DNA of 10,338 bases from Leptospirillum sp. (GTDB taxonomy: Bacteria > Nitrospirota > Leptospirillia > Leptospirillales > Leptospirillaceae), in the NCBI GenBank assembly GCA_027346125.1, contig DAIEST010000083.1, forward strand, positions 1 through 10,338. Direction: 5' to 3'. The translations under genes were made by a program, and so were the position numbers. A model generated the notes under the pieces. It made no database searches. It saw nothing but the letters and a program-made list of their open reading frames with translations, and had not been told where the DNA came from. This document shows positions 1 through 6,888 of this stretch, one piece after another. Numbering within the stretch: the stretch's first letter is position 1; the number at the start of each line of letters is the position of its first letter.

Positions 1-579
1 TGCCCGGATGATGGACTCCATATAGGATTTCTCGACCCGGGTCAACAATGTCGATGCAATCATGCGCACTTCGTCGTCGGGGTCGTTTTTTGCCCCCTGG
101 AGAAGACGGACCACGTTTTCCGACGGGTCCTGTCCGATGATCGCAAGAACGGATTGTTTGAGCGGGATATCCTGACCTTTCAGGATATCTCCCGCCGGCT
201 GAAGCTTGCGAACTCTTTCCAGTGTCGCCCTGTGCGACGAATGGTCTCCGGGAAGGACCAGATGGTCTTTGTACTCGGAGAATTCCGCCAGGTCGAAAAT
301 CCCCCCTGTATGACCGTAGAAAAAATATCCGGTCATGCCAAGACAGAAAAGAACTGGTCCGATGACGGGAAAGGCAAGCGGAAGGACCAGAAGAAGCCAG
401 ACTGAAAGCCCCTTTTGGAAAAGGGCTCCGGAAAACCACAGGACAACTCCCGATATCATCAGGGCGAGAGAGGGGATTGCCGGTTTTCCTGTAAGGAAAA
501 GACATGCGGATGCCAGCTGAAGCCCTGCTCCAGAGAAGAGCGGGAGGACGAATCTCCAGTCGCTCCGGTCAGCTCTCAT
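1..579 (-). CDS. pelE: PelE-like inner-membrane protein, N-terminal 193 residues (3' end outside window)
   Basis: Translating the minus strand from the ATG at 579-577 gives an open frame to the window edge. Hydrophobic stretches lie at about residues 10-30, 35-54 and 58-88, so two or three membrane helices, followed by a soluble alpha-helical part. Residues 139-193 look like paired helical repeats, with a DPDDEVR motif at 167-172 followed by a helix ending in a charged RVEK. This membrane-then-helical-repeat plan and that motif match PelE, which in Pseudomonas is about 330 residues and works with PelD, PelF and PelG in the inner-membrane synthase complex. The ATG overlaps the end of pelD by 11 nt, implying translational coupling. 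Assignment rests on motif recognition and on its place directly after pelD; the C-terminal half is not visible. Confidence 0.8.
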   Translation of the reverse strand, partial: MRADRSDWRFVLPLFSGAGLQLASACLFLTGKPAIPSLALMISGVVLWFSGALFQKGLSVWLLLVLPLAFPVIGPVLFCLGMTGYFFYGHTGGIFDLAEFSEYKDHLVLPGDHSSHRATLERVRKLQPAGDILKGQDIPLKQSVLAIIGQDPSENVVRLLQGAKNDPDDEVRMIASTLLTRVEKSYMESIIRA

Positions 580-1987
580 CTTCGGTCCCAAGCGCGGTCA
601 GACGTTCCAGAAATGTTTGAAAAAGGCGTTCCTTGTCGGTCTCGGCCCTGGGAGAGAAGGTGACGATCCGGGTTCCGATTTCCACTTCTTCGAGGGGATT
701 CGTGGTTCTCCGCTCAAGATAGAGATTCCGGAATCGTTCTCCGACGATGTTCGCACCTTCGTTGTCCGTGACGGTCAGGAGAAGCCAGAGACGCTTTCCC
801 GTCGAGGAAGCGCCCTTGAGATCGGTGTCCCGCGTGATTGCCGGGAGAATCTCTTTCAGATTGGCAAGGTAGGACTGTCCGAGGAGGAGTTGACCGAGCG
901 GATCCTTCGGAATGAAGTCGATCTCAAGGAGGGAAAGGGGGAGTTGGTATCTCCGGGCCTTCTGGAGTTCTTCTTTCGATCGGTCGAGGAAGAAGGCTTT
1001 CTGAAACAGCCCTGTGACCGGATCGACCGGAATCTTTTTCCGGGTCGCTTCCTGTTCTTCGAGTGCGGAGAGCTGGGTTCCCGCCCAGTCCCCGATGATT
1101 TCCAGCATGCGAAGCGTTTCGGGAGTGATCTTCTGGAACGGGATGGATTCGATGGCGATCATCCAGAGGATCTCCCGTGATCCGCGAACGGGGAGGAGGA
1201 GGAGAGGCGACGGGAACAGGCTGTCCTGCGATTCCGGTTCTGACGGGGGGAGTTCATGGAGTTCGAAGAGATCCCGGAGGATGACGAGCTTTCCCGCAGA
1301 CAAGGCTCTTCCAAAAATGCCTTCCTTCAGGGGAATCTCTGTGCGACGCGGAAAACTCCCGAGCGATTCGGCCAGCTCCCAGTGATTTCCGGTGCGTTTG
1401 TAGAGGCTGGCCGTCTCGATCTTCGCAAACCGGAAAATGCCGGACAGCAGGGCATGGGGAAGGGCGTTCATGTCGGCGATATTGATCGAACGGGCGACAT
1501 CGTAGAGCGTGCTGACCGTTTCAGGTTGCAGGAGAAAGCGTTTTTCCAGTTCTGCCAGGGCAGTTTCAAGAATATCGATCTGAATGACGCTCGTCCGGCT
1601 CTGCTCTCTCTCCCGTTCGAGCTGCTGTCCTTTGTCTTCCAGTTTTCGGTGTTCGTCGTCTCTCAGGTCTCCGATCACCATTCCCGAAAACAGGAAAACG
1701 GACGGCCAGAGGAAGGAGAACTCCACCGGAAAGAAGCTCGATAACCCGTCGCGGTAGAGAAGGACTGCATAATAGGAAAGAAATGCGAACAGTGCCGTTC
1801 CCGTTCCCTGAAGAAATCCGTATCGCCCCGCCACGAGGAGGACGATGATCTCAAAAGGATGGAACCGGGGATGGACCAGGGCGTCTGTTCCGGAATGCCA
1901 CCAGAACGCTCCGCCGATCAGGACAATGCCCGCAACGCCTTCGAAAAGCGGGAACCACCATACCTGTTTTTTTCCTATCTCGAACAG
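569..1987 (-). CDS. pelD: PelD-like c-di-GMP receptor (membrane helices, GAF, degenerate GGDEF)
   Basis: About 472 residues if read from CTG 1987, close to the 455 of Pseudomonas PelD. An N-terminal membrane region (about residues 10-105, probably four helices) includes the family-like HPRFHPFE...GRYGF segment. A charged coiled coil follows (about 110-155), then a GAF domain (about 155-310) and a GGDEF-like domain (about 320-465) opening with DPVTGLFQKAFF. The GGDEF catalytic motif is absent, replaced by KGASSTGKRLW, while an inhibitory-site RxxD (RDTD, residues 386-389) is kept. The protein should therefore bind c-di-GMP rather than make it and switch on Pel synthesis. The frame stays open above the in-frame GTG at 1834 up to a stop at 1993-1991. 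Starting at GTG would delete the first membrane helix. No ATG, GTG or TTG exists in that extension, but a CTG lies 7 nt after AGGAAGGAGG. Function is confident; the exact start less so. Confidence 0.9.
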   Translation of the reverse strand: MFEIGKKQVWWFPLFEGVAGIVLIGGAFWWHSGTDALVHPRFHPFEIIVLLVAGRYGFLQGTGTALFAFLSYYAVLLYRDGLSSFFPVEFSFLWPSVFLFSGMVIGDLRDDEHRKLEDKGQQLEREREQSRTSVIQIDILETALAELEKRFLLQPETVSTLYDVARSINIADMNALPHALLSGIFRFAKIETASLYKRTGNHWELAESLGSFPRRTEIPLKEGIFGRALSAGKLVILRDLFELHELPPSEPESQDSLFPSPLLLLPVRGSREILWMIAIESIPFQKITPETLRMLEIIGDWAGTQLSALEEQEATRKKIPVDPVTGLFQKAFFLDRSKEELQKARRYQLPLSLLEIDFIPKDPLGQLLLGQSYLANLKEILPAITRDTDLKGASSTGKRLWLLLTVTDNEGANIVGERFRNLYLERRTTNPLEEVEIGTRIVTFSPRAETDKERLFQTFLERLTALGTEDES

Positions 1988-1994
1988 GGGTCAG

Positions 1995-2004
1995 CCTCCT
2001 TCCT
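1995..2004 (-). promoter_or_regulatory. Strong Shine-Dalgarno sequence selecting a CTG start for pelD
   Basis: The minus strand reads AGGAAGGAGG here, near-perfect complementarity to the 16S rRNA 3' end. It lies in the 31-nt gap between the hydrolase stop (2019) and the proposed pelD start. Seven bases separate it from CTG 1987 in the pelD frame. An ATG at 2013-2011 lies in another frame and stops after 12 codons, and its start codon precedes this site, so the SD is best explained by pelD. Confidence 0.6.
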
Positions 2005-2018
2005 GTTCTTCATCTCCG

Positions 2019-2888
2019 TCAAGGAACTGCATCCAGGTTCCGGTTCGAAAAAAATGGAATGAATCGGGCCCTTTTCGCCATCCGGTCACAATGATTCTGC
2101 AGATTCTGATCTTTGGAGTCCCCGTAGTCCAGCGCCAGCACGGTCAGACCCGGATTGAGCTTCAGTGCGGCGTGGATGAAGTCGAGTTCCCGTTGCCGAT
2201 CCTTTTCGGGAACGGGAACGTAAAGATGCCGGTCATCGTCGTACATGGAACAGAAGTCTTCGAAAAGGACGCCGGAGATGGAGTCCGCGATCCGGGGCAG
2301 GACGGGAAATCCCCGGTTGACGATGACGGGTGTCTGTGGATAATGGCGGTGCAGTTCCCGGACGAAGGAGACGAGTGCCGTCCGGAGTCCTCTTCCGCGG
2401 GAAGGGTGTTCTTCTTCGTATTCCAGGGGGGAGTCCAGCGTGTCAAGAAAGATCCCCCGAAAGCCTTTTTTCCTGTCCCGATCCACCTGATCCAGGAGAA
2501 TCCTCCGGAAGACAGGATTCCGGATATCCGCAATCCAGGAATTCCAGTGGGGATTGGTCTTGAGCAGGATCGCCCGAAAACCTCTTGTCCCCATCGTTCG
2601 CTCGAGGCGTCTTGCGATTGTTCCGCCCTTGTCGATTTCCCCGACCGTCAGGTATGCGAAATACCGGGTCCGGGAGGAGTGTTCGGGGACAAAACGGTCG
2701 GAGACGATGACCCAGTCGTACCGGTCGAGGTTCCGGTAGACGGGCAGTCGACCGTAGTAGATGGCATAGCTCGCCGGTGCGGGAAAGGGGGCGGAGATTC
2801 CGGTTTTCTGGACCTGACGGCATCCCCACAGGAATGCGATCAGGAGAACCGCCAGAACAGTCCCCGCATGTCTGGACAACTTGTTCAA
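2019..2888 (-). CDS. PelA-type glycoside hydrolase domain as a stand-alone predicted lipoprotein
   Basis: The product is about 289 residues if translated from TTG 2888. It corresponds to the N-terminal hydrolase domain of Pseudomonas PelA (GH166, related to GH114), a TIM-barrel endo-acting enzyme on Pel. Visible signatures are DRYDWVIVS (55-63), GIFLDTLDS (145-153, with acidic D149 and D152), VIVNRGF (188-193) and GVLFED (206-211, with E210 the best candidate for the second catalytic acid). The N-terminus is a lipoprotein-like signal: positive residues, a hydrophobic stretch (10-21) and LWGC with C23 as the lipidation site, though Trp at -2 is atypical. The frame extends upstream to 3377, but that part merely shadows pelC. 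TTG 2888 overlaps the pelC stop as TTGA, and a second TTG at 2879 is possible. In Pseudomonas this domain is fused to the deacetylase; here it sits between pelC and pelD. Confidence 0.87.
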   Translation of the reverse strand: MNKLSRHAGTVLAVLLIAFLWGCRQVQKTGISAPFPAPASYAIYYGRLPVYRNLDRYDWVIVSDRFVPEHSSRTRYFAYLTVGEIDKGGTIARRLERTMGTRGFRAILLKTNPHWNSWIADIRNPVFRRILLDQVDRDRKKGFRGIFLDTLDSPLEYEEEHPSRGRGLRTALVSFVRELHRHYPQTPVIVNRGFPVLPRIADSISGVLFEDFCSMYDDDRHLYVPVPEKDRQRELDFIHAALKLNPGLTVLALDYGDSKDQNLQNHCDRMAKRARFIPFFSNRNLDAVP

Positions 2889-3448
2889 CGGGTTCCCAGT
2901 TTCCGCAGTTTTTCGTCGATCAGATCCCGTGCGAGTCCGGAAAGAGTCTGCCGGCAGCTCCAGAAGCAGGATCCCATCCGGGAAGCGTTTGCGGCCCAGA
3001 GAATCCGGCCTGTCCGAAGGGAGACGAGAGACCAGGAAAGTCCCGCGACGGGTCGGGTTGTTCCGCCGATCCGATATTCGAACTCGGTGACGACTCCTGT
3101 CAGTGCCGCGTCCGCGCCGGTCATCGACCGGATCCGGATCCGGATGTCCGGGGCGATGGAATCCTCCGGTCGAGAAAGACGGATCCCGGAAAGGGTGTCC
3201 TTCGGAAGGGGGAGGATCGGAAAAGGATGCCTGATCTGAAGCTCGGACAGGAAGAGGGCCGTTACGGCCTTGCCTGCGTCCGGAGTCGTCGTCAGGTTTG
3301 AGAAGGGGAGCACCACCACCTTCAACCTGGACAGGTCGGTATTGGTAGAAACGAATCCGGCGCCGGTTGTCGCGCATCCCGGGACCACCAGTGAGATCAG
3401 GATGGCCAGACCTATCGAAAATCGCTGAAAAACGGAAAACCTCGGCAT
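2885..3448 (-). CDS. pelC: PelC-like outer-membrane lipoprotein
   Basis: 187 residues, near the 172 of Pseudomonas PelC. A lipoprotein signal peptide ends at VVPGC with C25 as the likely lipidated residue, leaving about 163 mature residues. VVVLPFSNLT (44-53), ADAALTGVVTEFEYR (112-126) and LRTGRILWAANAS (144-156) follow the pattern of small alpha/beta lipoproteins of the PelC/CsgG-like type. PelC is known to form a dodecameric ring on the periplasmic side of the outer membrane that funnels the polymer into the PelB barrel. Two cysteines, C161 and C165, could form a disulfide. The start is an ATG with AAGGGGGT just upstream, and the gap after the barrel gene is 16 nt. Position right after the barrel gene, as in pelBC, supports the call; the sequence itself is divergent. 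Confidence 0.82.
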   Translation of the reverse strand: MPRFSVFQRFSIGLAILISLVVPGCATTGAGFVSTNTDLSRLKVVVLPFSNLTTTPDAGKAVTALFLSELQIRHPFPILPLPKDTLSGIRLSRPEDSIAPDIRIRIRSMTGADAALTGVVTEFEYRIGGTTRPVAGLSWSLVSLRTGRILWAANASRMGSCFWSCRQTLSGLARDLIDEKLRKLGTR

Positions 3449-3464
3449 GGAACCCCCTTGCTGT

Positions 3465-4862
3465 TCAGAACCAGAACTGGAATCCGCCCATGAACGATTC
3501 GGTCGAGCCCGAAACGATCGTGGATTGGTTGAAATAATAGGCGTTGGCGAAGAACTGCCACCGGGATCCGAGCCGGTAGGCGATCCCGGCCGAGGTTTCG
3601 TAAGAGGCCAGATTGAGGTAGATATCGTCGTATCCCCCGAATTCTCCTGTCAGGGTCCAGAGGGATTCGTACTGTTTTTCGACGGATACCCCTACCATAA
3701 AATACCGTTGTTTCAAGAGAATGGGAACCCGGTCGGAAACGGCGGGAGAGGAGAGGACGGTCCATGAATCGTATCCTCCGATCAGATCCACCTGGGGGAT
3801 CCTCGACAGGTTCAGGTCGAACATCCCGTCGGTATTGTGGAGATTTCCGAACGGAAGGGTTCCGTTCTCCAGCGAGTAGTCGAAATACCAGTAGTCCGCG
3901 GAGATTCCCAGACGGGGGAGAAGCTGGTAGGAGGCGGATACGACCATACCGTTTTCCAGACCGTTCTGGACAATGCTCTCCCCATAATCGCCCCAGACCA
4001 TATTTCCGAACCCCTGGAGAGAAAAAGCGAACGGTCCTTGTACGCTGTCGAGACGTCCGTACAGACCGGGAGCGGGACGGATCCTGGTATCCCCCGCTTC
4101 CACGAGAAGATGGGTGCCGTGTCCCAGAAGCCAGTCCGTTCCGGCATAGGTGAAATCGTTGGTTCCGTTTCCGAAGTTCTGGGAAAAGCCCAGATATTCG
4201 GTCCGTCCCGCAAAAAAATGGTTCCGGCCATAAAGTGGTGTCGTGATCCGGGTATCGACCACGAGGGAGGTCCCCCCCGGATAGAGCATCGAGTATACAT
4301 CGCTCGACAGGGTCCAGTCCGACAGGTTGGAGAGGAGTGCGACCGTTGGCGGCGGCGGTGGCTGGGTGGCCGTTCCGGTGAGAAAGTTTGTCGAAAGGCT
4401 CTGGCCGGTTCGAACGAGGCCGCTTCCCTCGTAGCTCTGGAGTAGGTCGGAGCGGATTCCGGGATCGTTCGGGTTTTTTTGGTAGAGTTCCATGAGGATG
4501 GGGCGTGCCATGTCGAATTTTTTCTCTTCCAGGAAGATCGAGGACTTCAGGTAGAGAAGGTCGCTGTCCCGGGGAAAAAGAGACAGGCCGCGATCGATGA
4601 CCCGAAGGGAAGGTCCGTCTTTCCCGATCGCTTTGTAGACGCGGGCCTCGAGAAAGTATCCTCTCCGATCCTTCGGATGGTCGGACAGATATCGCCGGGC
4701 CAGTTCCAGGGCTTCCCGGGTGTTTCCCAGCTTCATGTCGACCTGGATCCGTTCGCGTATCCTTTGGGCCGCATGGCCGGGGTCGGAATCTGACCCTATG
4801 GCCGTTCCGGTTCCGGAGAGCAGGATTCCGAACGCGAGGGCGATCCCCCACCATGGCTTCAT
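3465..4862 (-). CDS. pelB: PelB C-terminal half: TPR segment plus outer-membrane beta-barrel, as a separate gene
   Basis: 465 residues from ATG 4862. Residues 1-23 are a Sec signal peptide (MKPWW, hydrophobic core, cleavage near AIG/S). Residues 28-148 contain about three TPR-type helix pairs, then a proline run (168-172). From about 175 to the end alternating aromatic/polar strands are typical of an outer-membrane beta-barrel, finishing with GGFQFWF; a terminal Phe is the usual BAM recognition signal. This matches the C-terminal part of Pseudomonas PelB, a 16-strand exporter that carries Pel across the outer membrane. The open frame begins at 5042, but the 60 extra residues overlap the preceding gene and lack signal-peptide character. 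The ATG starts 1 nt after the stop of the TPR gene with only a weak SD, suggesting coupling. Its own signal peptide argues against a sequencing frameshift. Confidence 0.88.
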   Translation of the reverse strand: MKPWWGIALAFGILLSGTGTAIGSDSDPGHAAQRIRERIQVDMKLGNTREALELARRYLSDHPKDRRGYFLEARVYKAIGKDGPSLRVIDRGLSLFPRDSDLLYLKSSIFLEEKKFDMARPILMELYQKNPNDPGIRSDLLQSYEGSGLVRTGQSLSTNFLTGTATQPPPPPTVALLSNLSDWTLSSDVYSMLYPGGTSLVVDTRITTPLYGRNHFFAGRTEYLGFSQNFGNGTNDFTYAGTDWLLGHGTHLLVEAGDTRIRPAPGLYGRLDSVQGPFAFSLQGFGNMVWGDYGESIVQNGLENGMVVSASYQLLPRLGISADYWYFDYSLENGTLPFGNLHNTDGMFDLNLSRIPQVDLIGGYDSWTVLSSPAVSDRVPILLKQRYFMVGVSVEKQYESLWTLTGEFGGYDDIYLNLASYETSAGIAYRLGSRWQFFANAYYFNQSTIVSGSTESFMGGFQFWF

Positions 4863-4863
4863 C

Positions 4864-6888
4864 CTAAGGGTTTCCCGATGGGGTGGAAAGGAGGTTGAGG
4901 GTGAGACGGTAGTACTTCCTGGCCAGTTTCCTGTTTCCGATCCGGTCATAGGCGCTGGCCATCCGGAATACCTCGCGGTGTCCGGCTTTCCCGAGTCGGA
5001 GAAGGCGCCGGAAATAGACGATGGACTGAGCGTATCGGCCATGGTTGTACAGATTGTCTCCGATATAGGTGAGCGCTTTCCTGTTGTCCGGGTCGATCTC
5101 CAGAAGCCGGCGGTAGAGACTGGGGAGCTTCCTGTCCTGCCCGAGCCATCCGAGATGCCGGGTCAGCCGGAGGATACCGGCCGGGTCGGCGGGGTTTTTC
5201 CGATAGGCTTCCCAGTCATAGTGAACGGCCAGTTCGGGATGGTCAAGATCGGCAAACCATTGGGAGGCCCTGAAGAGAAGCGCCCGGTTTTCGGGGTAGC
5301 GACGGATCAGTGCATCGATGGTGTTTTTTGCCGAATGGACTCTTTTTTCCCAGATGAACGTCTGGGCGATCAGGAGATTCCGTGAGCCGAACCGGTCCGG
5401 AAAACGATTGGATACTTCGAACAGGTGGGACAGTCCCGATTTCCGGGCAGACTGGTCGAAGAGTGCAAAGAGGTGGTCGAGGTCGTTCGTGTAGTCCTGT
5501 GAGGTGTCCCCGGAAACGATCCGGAACAGGATCCCTTTTGCGGGTTCGAGACGGTTGGCTTCCTCGAACTGTCTTGCGGCCAGGAGAAGACCATGACGGC
5601 TTTCTCCGGAAGACAGCGAAACGGCCAGGAGAAGGGCTCCGGCGTTTTCCGGCTGATTGCTCCATCGGTAGAGAGTGGCAAGAGATCCCTGAAGAGCCCT
5701 GTTTCCGGGATAAAGGGTGTTGGCCTGACGGAGCAGGCTGATGGCGAGGGGGAGATTGTTCCGGTCCTGGGCGTAGTCGGAGAAAAGTCTGAGGACGGAG
5801 AGGCTGCTCCGGGTCTCTCCGAGCCAGCCGATCAGGTCCGACTGGGCCAGACCCCAACGGTGGAAGCGGATATCCAGGTCCAGGATCCGGGGTCGTAAAT
5901 GTTCGGGAGAGTCGATCCCGTCACGACTGGATTTCAGGAGGAATCCCCGTGCCTGGTCGAACCATCCCAGTTGTTCCGCGAGCCAGATTTCGTCGTCGCG
6001 GTAGGCGCGGTTGGCCGGGGCTCTCGCAGACAGATCCCCGAAGACGGACAGGGCCAGCGTCTTGTACTGGTGGTGGTAGAAGATCCATGCGACTCCTTCG
6101 AGCGATTCCGTCGATACGACATTGTTCTTGATCTTCTGATACAGAAGAAACCCCTGGATCGTCCTTCCCAGATTGACGAAGGATCGGATGCTTTCCACCA
6201 GGATCGGCGCGATATCGCCGTTCATCGAGGCCAGGGTGCGAAGAAACACCACCACGCTCCGGTAGTCTCCCAGGGAATAACTGAGCGAGATCAGTTCACG
6301 GAGATAGTCCTGGCGGTGCGGATGGGCTCGTACAAGCGCTTCGAGCGTTTTCCGTTCGTCCACGATATTGCCGGATTTCCGGTCGTACTCGATCAGTCCT
6401 TTCCAGAGGCGTTTGTCCTGTGGCGCGATCCTGAGCATGTGGTGATAGAGGGAGATCACCGACCGGTTCCGGTTCAGAAGGTCGTTCAGGCGGACCGCTT
6501 CCTTGAAGGTCTGCGGGCTGACGCCCTGCTGGCGGGCCAGAATGGCATAGTGGAGAAGGGCTCTTCTCGGGTGGTTCATGCTGAGGTAAAGCCGGGCCAG
6601 GCGGAGTCTTTCCCGGCTGTCCAGGGGGACTTGTACGAGAAGACTCTCGAGATAGGTTGCGGCCTTTTCCGGATACCCCCGCCGGATCTCCACCCGGGAT
6701 CCGGCGGACAGGGCCCAGACCGGAGGATTCTTTTGAGCGAGGTAGGGTTTCAGGAGTCTGTGCGCCAGGTCGTATTCGTGGGACTGGATCGCAAGCCTTA
6801 TATACTCTCCTTCGGTCGGAATGAAGAAAAGTCCAGAGAGGACAATGACGCCGAAGAAGAGGATCGCCCAGATCGGCCGGATTTTCAT
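4864..6888 (-). CDS. pelB: PelB N-terminal half: membrane-anchored periplasmic TPR scaffold
   Basis: 674 residues from ATG 6888. A single N-terminal hydrophobic helix (about residues 6-22) after MKIRP is an uncleaved anchor or signal, and the rest is a long array of TPR-like helix pairs. Clear examples are LARLYLSMNHPRRALLHY near residue 95, LATLYRWSNQPENAGALL near 430 and IGDNLYNHGRYAQSIVYFR near 615. No barrel is present; the protein ends at SGNP. In Pseudomonas the PelB TPR region binds PelA and stimulates its deacetylase, so this protein probably docks the deacetylase encoded just upstream. The frame is open back to 6972, but the extra 28 residues lie inside pelA and precede the hydrophobic start. 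The chosen ATG overlaps the pelA stop as ATGA, the usual coupled arrangement. Confidence 0.88.
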   Translation of the reverse strand: MKIRPIWAILFFGVIVLSGLFFIPTEGEYIRLAIQSHEYDLAHRLLKPYLAQKNPPVWALSAGSRVEIRRGYPEKAATYLESLLVQVPLDSRERLRLARLYLSMNHPRRALLHYAILARQQGVSPQTFKEAVRLNDLLNRNRSVISLYHHMLRIAPQDKRLWKGLIEYDRKSGNIVDERKTLEALVRAHPHRQDYLRELISLSYSLGDYRSVVVFLRTLASMNGDIAPILVESIRSFVNLGRTIQGFLLYQKIKNNVVSTESLEGVAWIFYHHQYKTLALSVFGDLSARAPANRAYRDDEIWLAEQLGWFDQARGFLLKSSRDGIDSPEHLRPRILDLDIRFHRWGLAQSDLIGWLGETRSSLSVLRLFSDYAQDRNNLPLAISLLRQANTLYPGNRALQGSLATLYRWSNQPENAGALLLAVSLSSGESRHGLLLAARQFEEANRLEPAKGILFRIVSGDTSQDYTNDLDHLFALFDQSARKSGLSHLFEVSNRFPDRFGSRNLLIAQTFIWEKRVHSAKNTIDALIRRYPENRALLFRASQWFADLDHPELAVHYDWEAYRKNPADPAGILRLTRHLGWLGQDRKLPSLYRRLLEIDPDNRKALTYIGDNLYNHGRYAQSIVYFRRLLRLGKAGHREVFRMASAYDRIGNRKLARKYYRLTLNLLSTPSGNP

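Noticed and set aside
1832..1834. GTG as the start of pelD
   Set aside because: It falls inside the membrane domain, lacks an SD, and removes the first helix. The CTG at 1987 has the strong SD.
1845..3239. A 464-codon plus-strand open frame opposite the hydrolase and pelC
   Set aside because: Low-complexity, Arg/Ser/Pro/Gly-rich translation with no recognisable domain, opposite two recognisable genes.
2889..3377. Upstream extension of the hydrolase frame
   Set aside because: It is an out-of-frame shadow of pelC with no family similarity, and the lipoprotein signal begins at 2888.
4863..5042. Upstream start for the barrel protein (60 extra residues)
   Set aside because: It overlaps the TPR coding region and would put an unrelated Ser/Pro-rich segment in front of a clear signal peptide.
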